Source: Brachionus manjavacas (Eukaryota > Rotifera > Eurotatoria > Ploima > Brachionidae). Taken from it: DNA of 64,000 nucleotides. Position 1 is the stretch's first letter. Every line of letters begins with the position of its first letter. Positions 36,158-47,814 of this stretch are shown one piece after another. Position numbers and translations under genes: made by a program. The notes below the pieces were generated by a model, which did no database searches, was not told the DNA's origin, and worked only from the letters and a program-made list of their open reading frames with translations. Where the stretch lies: positions 5,718,501-5,782,500 of the forward strand of contig JAHQIY010000001.1 of the NCBI GenBank assembly GCA_019054805.1, given 5' to 3'.

Positions 36158-39100
36158 TTTGTATCCTTGTTCAGTCCGATGAACAAAATTTAATCGTCAT
36201 ATCAAGGAGGCTCTGTCTTTTCTTTGTTAAATCTAAAACGGTTAAAGAATTAACCTTTTATAATTTGTCATTTTTATTTATTCCCGCACCCAATTTTTTT
36301 GTATTAAATGATAAAAAGCCAACAATAAATTATTATTTTAATATCTTTTTAAGCTAAAAGTAACAAAAAAAATTTACTAAATCAACTTGAAAAAATTATA
36401 GAGTCCTCCCTTTTAGCTCATTTTTTTAAAAAATTAGATCAACAATTTGTGTGGTAAATAATTTTCTTTCTAAAAAAATAAAATAAAAATTAAAAACTAA
36501 AAAAAATTTTTTTCCCTTAAAATTTGTTTATAGCACAATGGATTGTTCCACGATAATTTGGGCTAAAAAAAACACTCACAATCAATTATTTTTTCTATGT
36601 AAAATAATAAATTCTAATTTTGTTTTTTGATTCCAGCTAAAAATTAAACTGTAAAAGTCGAGTTACATTATTCGAAAGAGAGGAAATTTTTTGCCTAGTC
36701 AAAGCTCCCTTGGAATAAAAAAGAAAATTAAAATATAATCAAAATAAAATGAGCTCAAATAAGAGAATCAAAAAAGGCAAAGTGAAAAAAGAAATGACAG
36801 ATTTTAAAAGATTTTATATAAATTTATTAATTGATGAAAACATTCGAATTTTTCACTAAATTAATAAAGGAATAGAATTAATTAAATCAACTGGGGATAC
36901 AGATTAGTGTTGTTATATTAAAATTGATGTGACATCTAGTTCAGAGGATACAACTGGCGCAAGCGAATTTTTAATTGTATACCAAAAAAAATAAAAAAGC
37001 TCAAATGAGGGTATAGGGAACCTTTAGTGTCCCGTGAGACTTGTTGAGAAAGAAAAATCAAATCAGCAAGTATTTCAAGAAGGAGCAAATGGTATGAGGA
37101 AAAAAATTGATTAAATTGGCCTAAATCGAATTTAGATTCAGGAATATTGGTTCAAAAAACAAACTTGGTAGAAAAGCTCAAGTTAAAAGACTATTTATTT
37201 ACTAATTTTAAAAAATAAAATGACAAACAGAGTATTGTTTATATTCGGCTAAGACCAAAGCGGTTTAAACCTTATGCTTTAAATCTGCTAAAAGAAAGGC
37301 TACTTGATACGGGCTCAGTGACGTAATCAAGCGCTTCGGATGCTAAAATAGGCTCAGAAGCGAAGATTAAATTAGCTTTTGACTGTAGGTATAACTACTT
37401 AGAAATAGTCTCGGAAAAACTCGAATACTCATCTTAAATAAACACTTTGAAATCTCTAGCGACTTAAAGTTGGTATGCATTCTTGGGCTCTCCTAGATTA
37501 GACCACGTATATAACTACTAGGCTTAGAAAAAGATTTAAAAAATTAAATGAAAAGGCTTAACTCAAATTTATTTGATTCAATAAAATAAAAAAATAAGAG
37601 AGAGAAAAAAATCTCAATTATTTCAACTTAATTCTCTAGCACACTTTCTATTCTTTCAAAAGCCTATAATCTTTGAAATAAGCCCGAACTTTTCTTGATT
37701 TTGACCAAAAAATTATCCTTTGGCTATGTAGAGCAAAACAACCTATTGACCATACGCTAAATTTGTATCTACTGTGTAAATTTGAGTGGTGATAATAACT
37801 TTTAGGTATTAAGCCTAATGCTAACACAAACACGATATGTACTCGCCTCTGAATTGGCTTCTACCAGGCATCTTAATCCAACAGCGCAAACATGGCTTTT
37901 TAATCTAATCTAAACAAACTAATCCACACATCGGAAGTATATTAATTTAATAATCCGTAAATCTGTGTACAAAAATGTACAATAATTAAGACTAGACCGT
38001 TCTTGCCTTTAACATTAATGCGAAGGTGTCATGACTAAATTTAAATGTTACGATAAGCCAGAAAAAGGCTATTGACCTTTTTTTTCTCTTAATATCTCTC
38101 TAATAAACTTTATCTTTAGTTAATTAACACTGGTAAATAATACGGTCATATTAAAATTTAAATTGGGTTCTTTTTTTTTTAAATCAGCTCACTCGACTTA
38201 ATAAACTTAAGCCGATATTTTGCACAATAATTATACAACCCAAATTCTGGACTTTTTTGTCAAGAGTGCACTTGACTTTATTTCTCAATTGGAGATCTGA
38301 TATTTCGAGCAGGACTTGTCGATATTAATCGAGACTATTTAGTCTATCTTTTTTTGTTAGTTTATCAACAAGAAATTAATTTTTTTAATCAATAAATTTA
38401 ACTATTTGAGACAAACATAAGTAAGAGAGTGGAAAAATTTGAATTTACATTGAAAATAGAAAAGAGTGATTAGAGCCTAATAGTGATTAGAAATGAACTT
38501 TTAAAAGCCATTTAAACTATTTTTAAAATACCAAATGATCACGATATTTCGGATTGACATGAATGCGAATTAATAATTTAGACAGATTGGTGTAAGGTTT
38601 TTGTTACAACAACAACTACAAAATTGACCATTGGTTTTGTTTATTGATAGTTTTAGAAGATTAGAAAATTTTCAATTTTTTTTTCTTTGAAATATTCTTA
38701 GTTTGAATTTTATTATTAATAAAGTGTCAAAATATTAGTCAAATTGACAAAAAAATTTTTTATCTAAAAAAATACCGTGAGACCATTTTAACCGCAATTG
38801 AATTATTTTTATTCTTAAAAAATATAACTTAACAATAATTTAAAACCATATTGAACCACGAATTGATAAATTTTAGAACAAATTTTTTTTTTCAAATTCC
38901 CAAAAAGTCATCATTGCTTCTAATTTCATTTTTTTTTTAACTATTGGTATCTTTATTCCGAAAAATAATTAATTGCTTAAATTGTTTCTTTTGATCTCCT
39001 TATTTACTTTACAAATTTTTCATTGCCAAAACTAAAAACCATTTATCCAAATTTTATTTAATTTCTATGTCATTGTCAATTTGTAAAATGAGAAAATCAG

Positions 39101-41394
39101 AATATAAAATTCCATAAAACATTAAGTATATATTCACAAAATACCGAGCGAGTGCTTTCTGTTGGAGATTATTAGATGTTCTTTTCGAAAAGCTAGGTTC
39201 AAGTTTGGCTTCAAATGCCGTGAGAAGATTTTTCAATGGAAAAATTGTGATTTACTTAATTATTAATGAATTGTTTAATTTAATTCCTTTTAAATTTTTT
39301 TTTTTTTTTTTTTATAGAATAAAACGAAATTATCGAGGGCAAAATAATTTTAATTATATTTGCCAATTAACTTTTTATTAGAACATTTAAAATTAGCTAT
39401 TTTGAATTTTTTTGAATTTTTACATCTTCTCGATTAAAAAATAAAATTTTATCATTAGACAAGATATTAGGATAGATAATTACTATTTATTAGAATTGCT
39501 TTTTTATTCATTAACAAAAAAAAACACAACATAGCCAATCTACAAATATCATCAGTCTCTAGTCAAATTTAAAAAAAATAACTTTAAAATTGAGCAATTT
39601 TGCCTAAATTTTTGTAAAAACAGAAAATCATAACAGTACTTTAAATGCTTTTAATTTCCCATTTTATTTAAAGAGCTGGATAAGTGAAAAAATCAGTCTC
39701 TTCCAGCTCTTCAGTTTTTTTATTCTATTGTTATACGTGCTGTATTAGGTATTGCATTCTTGAAGAAACAAGCTAAGCTTTCGGTTGACCAAAATTGGGT
39801 TTTTCTTGGAGCAAAATAAACACTCGTTATAATTCATATTAGAGCTCTGCATTTATAGCACGACCATCTGGAACGAGTTTTATAACATCACTAAAATTTT
39901 CAACAAAGTGTTCATTTTAGGAAAAAGTTAAAATTCAAAAAATAAATGAGTTCGAAAAATCATTTTGAAGAGAATTTTTTTTTAATTTATCATATAATAT
40001 TACCAAGACTTTTAGGATTGCAAAAGAGCTGAGAACAAAATATCTATACATTTTAAAATTTTATGGCTTACCCTAACACTTTTTTAACATTTTTCATTTT
40101 TGTTCGAACTATTTAAAATATGAAAATATCTTTTTTCGAAATGCAAATAGAATAAAGTTTAAGACATGTTTGCTAATTAAATTATTTTTTTTTATTTGTA
40201 AAGAATTCTGATCGAGAAAATGCTCCTTCAGAAAATAAAATAATTTGGTAGATTTTTTGTTTTTATAACAAAGCTAAAAACCATAAAATGGAAATGATAA
40301 TTCAGGAGTTGTTCAAATTTAAAAAATCATAAAAATTATTTTTGAATTTACAATTAGATACAAGATTTCAAATTAAAAGGTTTATCAAAAAATTAGTCTA
40401 CATTTCATTTAATGTTGAGGTTGGCACATAGCAAAACAGCATCACTATCTTAATCGTCCATTTGCCATAGTATGTTCGTAATCTTTTCTTTAAGATTTTG
40501 GAAGCAATGGATGCTGTATTATAACTTTTTTGATATGAACTTTTATTCAAAAAGTCCTTATATCTGCATTTATTCTTAAAAAGAAAAAAAAATTGGTACA
40601 AAATGACCTAAATCAATTATTTAAAAAAAAATAATTCAAATTTAATTTTAATTTTTTTAATTCATTGAAAATAACAAAAAAATTAAAAATTGGGGATATT
40701 TGACCAAAAAACATAAATTACCAGATCAGATCAATGTTTCCCAAAGGGGTAAGGATTAAAAAAAATATAAAAAGTTGAACTAAATAAACAACAGATAAAA
40801 CTAAATCTGTAAAAAATATTTTTTTTAAATTGAAATCAGCTCATTAATATAAAAATTCTTTTTTCTTTTACTTAATGCATTTTTAAATTTTTTAATTGAT
40901 TTTCATTTTAAAACTTTTGATCTTGACTCTTTTTAAAAAAGAAAAAATCAAATATTAAAGATCAAAATAAAAAAGAAGATCATTTTATTCAGATTTATTC
41001 ACTTAAATTTTTAATCTTTAAGATTCTATTTCAATTTGAAAATAGTTAATTTATGTCATTTTCACATTTGGTCTTGTGTAGTTCAGTACAAAAGAACAGA
41101 ACAAAATGTAAAGAAAAAAAATTAACTTTTTTTTTAATTTAGTTCTGTGAATGCAGCATTGAGCAACATACAAAGTTTCATCAATTTCAAAGTCTGGAAA
41201 TGATGTGCAAAATGGCATTTAATTATCACTTATGTTATTTTCTCGGATAAAAAAAACAAAAATACTGATGTGAGGAACAATTTTATTTACTGATATTTTA
41301 TTTACTTAAAACAAAGTAAATGTGTGAAAATTTTTGCAAAAATAAATCAATATAAGCAAAAAATACATTTTAATACAAAAATAACTAGCAATTT
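36158..41394. other. intergenic, AT-rich, no gene recognised
   Basis: Upstream of the FRMPD start codon. Two short minus-strand LINE-tail boxes occur at about 36690-36720 and 40200-40245 (CTGAAGGAGC-type). A less AT-rich block at about 37230-38100 has no readable protein. The open frames here (for example 37648-37833, 39054-39236, 40398-40601, all minus) lack recognisable domains and look like chance. Confidence 0.5.
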
Positions 41395-41470
41395 ATTTTC
41401 TTTTATTTTTTGGTCTGGCAGGTCTACCGCGTTTTCTTTTTGCTACCGACTCACTGGCATTCCTATTAAG
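41395..41470 (-). pseudogene. AT-hook-like tail of a transposon protein, fragment
   Basis: The minus strand encodes LNRNASESVAKRKRGRPARP and KNK. The KRGRP core matches the end of the SWIM-type element at 43640 (EKHKRGRPKKS). It is probably the last exon of a MULE/FLYWCH-type transposon whose front may be the 41734-42018 fragment; the linking sequence is missing. Confidence 0.4.
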
Positions 41471-41645
41471 CATGTTTTATGTTTAGTATTTTGCAATTAC
41501 ATTGCAGAGTTTTTGCAGACATATATTTTAGGATTAAGCCAAGTTCTTAACCATTAAGTATTTTACAGAACTAAATTATCTCTTTTAATAAAAAAGTTTT
41601 TCAAATTTTTATGAATTGAAACGATCGAATTGGAATGAACTTTAC
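41465..41645 (-). repeat. half copy of the 61330-61642 palindromic MITE
   Basis: The reverse complement (CAATTCGATCGTTTCAATTC, AAAGAGATAATTTAGTTCTG, ATATATGTCTGCAAAAACTC) matches 61330-61470 over about 140 bp at roughly 85-90 percent identity by eye. Confidence 0.65.
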
Positions 41646-41733
41646 AACCTTCACAACTTGCATTATTTAAAAATAATTAAAAATTGAGTTTTAAAAAAAG
41701 ATAAGCAAAAAAGTACCTACTCATTTTTTCATT

Positions 41734-42018
41734 TTAAATTATTTTATTTCTTGCTGGTTCTCCAATAAAGTAATGTGTATTACGTGCCTCCCAGCTTGAA
41801 TGATCATGAATCTCGTTGCTCAGACGGATCATAACCGAACCGTTTAATTCAATGTTTGAAACTATTTTAATTCTAATTTCGCATCTTACACATTGATAGC
41901 ACATAACATCCCAAGTGAGATTCTTAGTTGCACGCTTACATGTCCATGAGTTATTCTCAAAAAGACAGTTAAGATGTTCTTTAGCTAAAACCAGGGTTTG
42001 AAAACCACAAAAAGGCAA
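41734..42018 (-). pseudogene. FLYWCH-like zinc-finger fragment of a transposase
   Basis: A 94-codon frame: GFQTLVLAKEHLNCLFENN, SWTCKRATKNL, VRCEIRIKIVSN, MIRLSNEIHDHSSWE. The order W-x-C ... C-x-x-R ... H-x-H fits a FLYWCH finger, the DNA-binding domain common at the front of MULE transposases. No transposase core follows, so it is an isolated remnant. Confidence 0.5.
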
Positions 42019-43060
42019 ATAGATTTCACCTTTTCCTCTAGTATTCTTGCTAGCAATAGCGTTGGCTCAAGAGGCTCAAATGAAATATTGTTTGGTTTTA
42101 TTTGAATCAATAATTTTTTGATTTTGTTAAAAATTAAACTAAAAAGACTTATAAGTTATTAATGGATTTTCAAAATTCTCATTAAATTTAATTTTTAAGA
42201 TTCATTCGCCAGAAATTAATTCCAGAAAATTGACATATATTTGGATAAAAAATAAAGCGTAATTGTTTAGCTCATAATTTAAAAGAAAAGAGACAAAGAT
42301 TTTTGAATTATTTATTTTAATTTTTATAAAATCTTCTTGTTCAAAGATTCTGTGAACAAGAATTTTTATTTTTTTTATTTTTGGTTTAACTTCAGATATT
42401 TTATTTTGTCTGAAAATGGACATTTAAAAAGATTTTATAAAACATTTTAATATTTAAAAATAAAATTTTTTGAAATATTAATGAATTTTTTTTCTATGTA
42501 TTATTGAAAAACTGAAAAAATTTCGGCGATATTTCAATATTTAAGCATCGAAATTTACATTACATAGCAATAGTTTTTTTTCAAATAAATCCTAAGTTTA
42601 AAACTCAAAATTTAAAGAAAAGAAGACTGATTGTATTGTCAGTGATGTAAAATTAGGTGGTGCTGTAATAACATTTTCAATTAATTCATTGTCGATTTAT
42701 CAATCCTGAAGAACATCTATATCTATATAATATATTCTTTCGCTTTTCTAACTTTTTTATGCCATTGTAAAATATCATAACCATTTGAGTCCTGGGAAAG
42801 CTCCTTTCAAACAAAACTTGATAGAACTTGAACTCGATAGATGTCAAATCGAATGTTCGAAACAAAAAAGAATTCTCAACTGAATTTAAACTATCATCAA
42901 TTCTAGGATAGAAATCTTTGTACTTTAATCTTAATTAATAAATCTTGATTACAGTTACTATTGGGGTTCTTTTTGAAGCATTCTGCATTTTGAATATGCT
43001 GCAGTTCGATCAATCTGAATTTATTTTAATCTAGCAATGGTAACTTTTCTTCGATAGTAA
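42019..43060. other. intergenic, nothing recognised
   Basis: AT-rich with no gene. A 73-codon minus frame at 42202-42423 is Lys/Ile/Phe-rich and has no domain. Confidence 0.4.
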
Positions 43061-43061
43061 C

Positions 43062-43165
43062 TAGTTTTCTATTTTATCCTGCTAGAAACAGCAGAATCAT
43101 TAAAAGTGAATTTAAATTTATTGGTTGATATAAAATCAATGAAAATCAATTAGATGATTTTTTTT
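43062..43165 (-). repeat. dispersed repeat, partner of 57645-57745
   Basis: Its reverse complement (CATCTAATTGATTTTCATTG, TATCAACCAATAAATTTAAA, CACTTTTAATGATTCTGCTG) matches 57645-57745 at over 90 percent by eye. No coding content. Family unknown. Confidence 0.65.
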
Positions 43166-43396
43166 TTTAAACAACGCACATATTCTTGTAAATCTTGAAG
43201 AGAGGAATCTAAATATATATATGAAATATTTTTAAAATATTTTTAAACCTTTTTTTTTTAATTCAAAGTTTTTTTCGGCTAATTCGGTAGAATTTTTCAA
43301 ATTAGTAATTATGTTGGACAATTTTTGATCCAATGACGGAACAAGTTTAAACTGACCTTATTTGCTTATCGTTTTAAATATTTAAATTTTTAAAAA

Positions 43397-44316
43397 GGGT
43401 ATATTTTTTGTCAGTAGATAATTATTTTGTTTAGTAGATATTTTTTTTAATAAAAATTAGATAAAATCAATAAGAAGTAGATAATAGTTTTTAATAGAAG
43501 ATCATTACTTTTTCAAACATAGATAATTAAAAAAAAAAACATAAGAAAAACAATAAAAAAAATTACCTTGAAAAAAACATACAAAGTAATTGACACTTAA
43601 TTTCTTTACCTTTTTGACGACTGCTCACTTTCATTATTAGATTTTTTTGGTCTTCCACGTTTATGTTTCTCTGAAATTTGAATATTGTTTTCGACTAGAT
43701 CTTGGACTGCTGAATTTGAAGCCAAAACAAGTTGATTTTGATGGGAGACATTAACGATTGAATAGTTTACACTTAGAACCGTCCTTGATACCTCTTGGTG
43801 AACTTCGTGTTGATTTAGATTGTCTAACTGCTGTTAATCGGAGCAATCGAATTTCTTTCTAAAGCTGATCTGGCTTTTTTTTTTCGACCTCGTTTTGCAT
43901 TGCCTTCGATTGCTAAGTCCAAACCCGAGAATTTGTTTAAATTCAAAAAGTGCGAAGTTCCGATTGTGTGCTTGCATTTGAAGTTTTTTTGCCAATAATG
44001 ACATGAACAAGTACTCGATTCCCTATTTTCCGAATCGATTTTAACAGCAATAAATTTCATACTCCATTCCAACAACTCATCAAGATCATGCCAACCATCT
44101 TTTTAACCAAAACTCTTTGCAGTGTGCCTTTGCAATGTGCCTTTTATGATATTTATCTGCTTCAGAAAACAATTATCTACATTTGAATAAAAATATCTTT
44201 TGAATACTATTTTTATCTTATTACAAAAATTATTTTTCTACTATTTATTTTATCTACTTTTTTAAATAAAATTATCTACTAAAAAAAACATTTATCTACT
44301 AACGAAAAACTATGCC
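43397..44316 (-). mobile_element. Mutator-like element derivative with TIRs, TSD-like flank and SWIM finger
   Basis: Both ends read inward as GGGTATATTTTTTGTCAGTA (43397 plus) and GGCATAGTTTTTCGTTAGTA (44316 minus). These are terminal inverted repeats with repeated AGTAGATAA words over about 130-180 bp. TTTTTAAAAA flanks both sides exactly (43387-43396 and 44317-44326). A 10-bp duplication fits the 9-11 bp of MULEs, though this sequence is self-complementary, so the edge could shift. Inside, on the minus strand (44075 to about 43600), is a SWIM zinc finger STCSCHYWQKNFKCKHTIG (CxC...CxH), then KRGRKKKARSALERNS, and after stops EKHKRGRPKKS. The transposase core is missing: an internally deleted, non-autonomous copy. 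Confidence 0.7.
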
Positions 44317-44339
44317 TTTTTAAAAATATCATTTAAAAT

Positions 44340-45130
44340 CCTTTTTTTAATTCTATTGGGCTAATTGGGTGAATTCGGTGAACATCCTGAAAAAGTGGTT
44401 AGTTCTCGGGAAAAATATTTACAAAATCATGGGTAACTGGGTTAACCTAATTCACCAAATAATGCCTCACCCAATTAACCGCAGTAGGTAAAGCGGTGAC
44501 TAGAAAAAACAGGTCTAATTCGGTGAGCATTTTTGGAGTTTTTGAATAAAATGAGTGCGAAATATGCAATAAAAAAAAAGTAGGTCACCCGGTTAGGCCT
44601 ATTACCATTATTCATTAGATTAAAATTTAACAATCCAATCGTTGAAAAACTGGATCTAGTCGATTAGGATAACCAAAGTTCAATTATTATCCGAAAAATT
44701 CTTGTTCTCAGGTTTTGTGTTTAAATTAGAAAATAATTTTTTTTTTTTTAAGGAAGTTATTAAATAGCATTTGCTCTGATCTGGTTAACTTTGTATTACC
44801 CTTTCAACAACACTTTTTTGAAAAATTTACCTTCTCCGCCCAATTTTAAATTTTCTATGTAATTATTTTTTCAATCTTATTTTTTAGCATTACATTAGCT
44901 TTTTTAATTTGGTGAACAATCATTAGATTAGTTGAACTAATAGCCAAAATTTATAAAAAAACTCAAAGTTTTTCATTTATGCAATATTAACTTAAAATTA
45001 TTTTTTTTTTGAAACTGAAAAAAATATTTGAAGTATCGAACTTTTTCAATGTTATTTCAACATCGGATTCATTTTGTATTTAAACACAAATTCAACCTGA
45101 TTTCTACATATTTAAATCAGGTTGAATTTC
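44340..45130 (+). mobile_element. inverted-repeat element family, copy 2
   Basis: GTTGAAAAACTGGATCTAGT (about 44641), GCATTTGCTCTGATCTGGTT (44767), CTCCGCCCAATTTTAAATTT and ATGTAATTATTTTTTC (about 44842-44875), GGTGAACAATCATTAGATTA and GAAACTGAAAAAAATATTTG (about 45012) match 9740-10550 in the same order. Upstream, 44340-44640 has repeated CTAATTCGGTGA and TTCACC words. No ORF. Confidence 0.55.
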
Positions 45131-45184
45131 GAATTATAATTATTTTATATTATAATATTAAATATTATTTATTCTATTTTTTGT

Positions 45185-45400
45185 TTCTGATTTTGTACTA
45201 AAATTTACAAAATTCTGAATTTTGCAGATGTATTGCAAAGTTTTGCAGAGTCAGTATATTGGTGGTACAAAGGATGTTTCAGATGCTACAATTAACAGAA
45301 CATGTTTTGCTCCTTCAGAACCTGAGCTTTGACATTTTTTATATTTTGTATTTGTTTTTTGTAACAAAATTCACAATGCCCTAATAAGTCCATTCGTTTG
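45185..45400 (+). repeat. dispersed repeat segment B, copy 1
   Basis: GGTACAAAGGATGTTTCAGA, TTAACAGAACATGTTTTGCT, CCTTCAGAACCTGAGCTTTG and AAAATTCACAATGCCCTAAT match 56175-56350 at roughly 95 percent. In the 56-kb copy it follows segment A; here it precedes it. Confidence 0.7.
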
Positions 45401-45689
45401 CAAATGAGACATAAGATTAGTACGAACTATTGACTAGAACGACTTGAAGACAATTGACGTGGGTAAGATTGATCGATAATAAAAACTCTGGATTGATTTT
45501 TATGAGATTTTTTATTTATTAAAAGACAACGCAATAATGCCGTACTTGATGAAAAAGAAAACAAAAATTAATTTTTTTTTTTCCATTTTTCATCCAAATT
45601 TTTTATCCAATAAAATTCGACTCCAGAAAAATTGCAATATTTTACTGAATAAATTCTTACAAATTAAAAATTTCCTATGTCTTTTTTAA

Positions 45690-45930
45690 CATGAGATGAA
45701 CTCAAAATGCAATATTTTTTTAAATAAAAAATATTTTCAAGACACATTTAAAACATAAAAAAAGTTAAAGTAAAGACTATAGGTTGCCTAAACATTGGTT
45801 TAAATGCTTTGTAGAATTGTGAATTTTTGATCATTATTTTTACATTAAGTGGTAGTACAGAGGATGTACCAGTTACTACAATTAACAGAATATTTTTAAG
45901 CTGGTCCAAATTAAATCGATGAGTAAAATT
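45690..45930 (+). repeat. dispersed repeat segment A, copy 1
   Basis: Matches 55935-56165: AGACACATTTAAAACATAAA, AGGTTGCCTAAACATTGGTT, TTAAATGCTTTGTAG and GTCCAAATTAAATCGATG. Roughly 80-85 percent identical by eye. Non-coding. Confidence 0.6.
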
Positions 45931-46271
45931 ATTTGATTGGTTTATTAGAGTGATTCATGAAATGATCCATCCGCAATCGTTGAAGAATAAGTTGCAATCG
46001 TTGAATATGTTGTTTTCGGTCCTTTGTTCGATGATTTTAAGTACTCGTTTGTTGTTTGATCGTTAAATTTTTCCAAGCCTTGTAAATTTAATTAGTTGAT
46101 ATCGTCGTAAAATCTTTGAAATAATGTATGAATATAAGTAGTAACAAGAGTTGATAAATAAATCTTGAGAAAAAGTTCTAGCCAGTCACTTGTTTGCTTT
46201 TTCATCAAGTACGTTATTATTGCGTTGTCCTTTAACAAATAATTAATCTCATATTTATTCTCATATTTATA

Positions 46272-46318
46272 CGTAAGATTGGTCGATAACAGAGTTTTTG
46301 TTATCGACCAATCTTACG
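46272..46318. repeat. perfect 20-bp inverted repeat (hairpin)
   Basis: CGTAAGATTGGTCGATAACA at 46272-46291 and its exact reverse complement at 46299-46318, with loop GAGTTTT. It forms the right terminus of the 45462-46318 element. Confidence 0.85.
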
Positions 46319-46704
46319 ACGTTTGGAAAATCATTTATAAAATCAATTTTTCGAAAATTCGTTCTTTTTCATCTCCGACGAAATCTCGTCTAACATTTCC
46401 TTTAACCGGCATTTCAAAGTGATCAGCCTTAATTTTGCACTTGTCCTTTTAAAATTATATATATATAGCTACGTATTTATGTTTAGACAAATCTATTTTT
46501 GGGTTGTTTCCAATGTTGTCATGAGAACATTTGTCTCTTACAAGGAGTCTATTCAATACGTCACTAACCCTTAAAAACAAATGATATGTACCAATAATAC
46601 ACTCGTAAAACTTAAAAATTGTAAACAATTTTCATCTTTGTAACTCATGTGAACATTAGTTATTTTTCCAATTATACTCATTTGTTGTTCGTGAGTCCGT
46701 GCGT

Positions 46705-47437
46705 TCAAGCCTGGGTCTTTTTAAATTCGAGCTGATTTAAATCTTTAATTTGTTCTGATAGATATTTGAAAGGTTCTTCGAGCCCGTTGTAATCTTCATT
46801 GAGTTTCGATAAGCCAAGTATGTAATTGCCACTCGCTGCTTTAGCTCTATCGCCTTCATTTAAAATCGTGAATGTAAATTTCACAATCTTGAAGTTTCGA
46901 CCAACATGGATACCATCAGCTGAAAGCATTACCTTTAGTTAACTTATACTATCTAGGTCTTCTAAATGCTCTAAGAACCATAAAAGTTGTTCTTCGATTC
47001 GCTTTTTAGCCGCGACAAAGACACTTTTCGGAATAGTTTCATTAAGATCAAACATTTCGTTTAGATCTTTACGTAATTTTTCTAGTCTATAAAGAGTAGG
47101 AAGCCTTAGATAAAAACTATTTGCTAAAGATTGGAAAACATGATCGGCTATATTCCTTCTATCTTTAAAATAGAGTACCGTACTTCCAACCGATCCTAAT
47201 TATTTTGTTCATCAGTTGTAAAAAACAACGTAAAAGGATTTTTGAACCTTTTATCTGAAGGTTTTACGTCGATAATTTCAACTTTGTGAAGCCTGGAGCC
47301 TCCTTCAGATTTTTTATCATGAAAGTCGGTTAAAACTGTCTCTTTTTTTTTCTTTATACGATCCACGTGTTTATTAGAATATGTTTTTGGATCGTCATTT
47401 CAAAAATTTAATCCACAAAAACGTTTCTTTTTCATTC
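46705..47437 (-). pseudogene. transposon-type protein relic, family unresolved
   Basis: Read on the minus strand from an ATG near 47435: MKKKRFCGLNF, then KTYSNKHVDRIKKKKETVLT, DFHDKKSEGGSRLHKVEIID and NPFTLFFTTDEQNN. After a frame break comes NIADHVFQSLANSFYLRLPT, LEKLRKDLNEMFDLNETIPK, KKRIEEQLLWFLEHLEDLDS and, past one stop, MLSADGIHVGRNFKIVKFTF and KAASGNYILGLSKLNEDYNG. The SADGxxxGRN...NFTxLNExxxAxxASGNY pattern recalls uncharacterised multi-copy transposon proteins of invertebrates. At least three breaks. I cannot name the superfamily. Confidence 0.5.
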
Positions 47438-47542
47438 GATTATCCCACCAATAGGAAAAATAAATTTTGATTTTTTGATTTAATTATTGATTTTATGAAA
47501 TAAAATTGAATTTTTAAATTTATTTTTATAGCAGTGTAAAAG

Positions 47543-47571
47543 GACATCGTTTTTTTCATAAAAACGATGTC
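47543..47571. repeat. hairpin, 12-bp arms
   Basis: GACATCGTTTTT and AAAAACGATGTC around TTCAT, perfect pairing. It lies between a transposon relic and further hairpins; function unknown. Confidence 0.8.
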
Positions 47572-47672
47572 GTTTTTTTTATCTTAAAATGAGTTCTCAA
47601 TACCAAGAACAACTATTATTTTCTCCATCATCTTTCTAAAAAAAATTTTTTAAGATATAAATAATAAAAAAA

Positions 47673-47710
47673 AAATCGTGAAGAATCCAGAAGCTGATTC
47701 TTCACGATTT
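47673..47710. repeat. hairpin, 15-bp arms
   Basis: AAATCGTGAAGAATC and GATTCTTCACGATTT around an 8-nt loop, perfect pairing. An alternative inner pairing CAG/CTG is possible. No associated gene. Confidence 0.8.
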
Positions 47711-47814
47711 CTTGTTTAATATTTTCAAATTTATATTCTTAAGCATTACTTTTTATTTTTTCATTAAGACTTTGCCTTTAAAATTGAAGAAAAAAAATTT
47801 AATGATAATAAAAT

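Larger units (their letters stand above)
45462..46318. mobile_element. TIR element of about 857 bp with hairpin right end
   Basis: Left end GTAAGATTGATCGATAATAA and right end, reversed, CGTAAGATTGGTCGATAACA share the following AAAAACTCTG. Further in, AAGACAACGCAATAATGCCG and TACTTGATGAAAAAG (about 45520-45555) are mirrored at about 46195-46245. The right end is itself a perfect hairpin (46272-46291 and 46299-46318, 7-nt loop). The interior includes segment A of the dispersed repeat (45690-45930) and no ORF. Non-autonomous; class unknown. Confidence 0.55.

Noticed and set aside
37230-38100. Less AT-rich block suspected of coding
   Set aside because: No frame longer than about 60 codons with protein-like composition on either strand; left as unassigned intergenic DNA.
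36950-38340. Possible solo LTR with TGGCGCAAGCG primer-binding-like word near 36955
   Set aside because: No matching second LTR, no TG...CA boundary with target duplication and no gag-pol coding nearby.
46140-46200. AATAAA plus TTGAG context resembling an LTR polyadenylation region
   Set aside because: The segment is explained by the TIR element 45462-46318; no LTR pair found.
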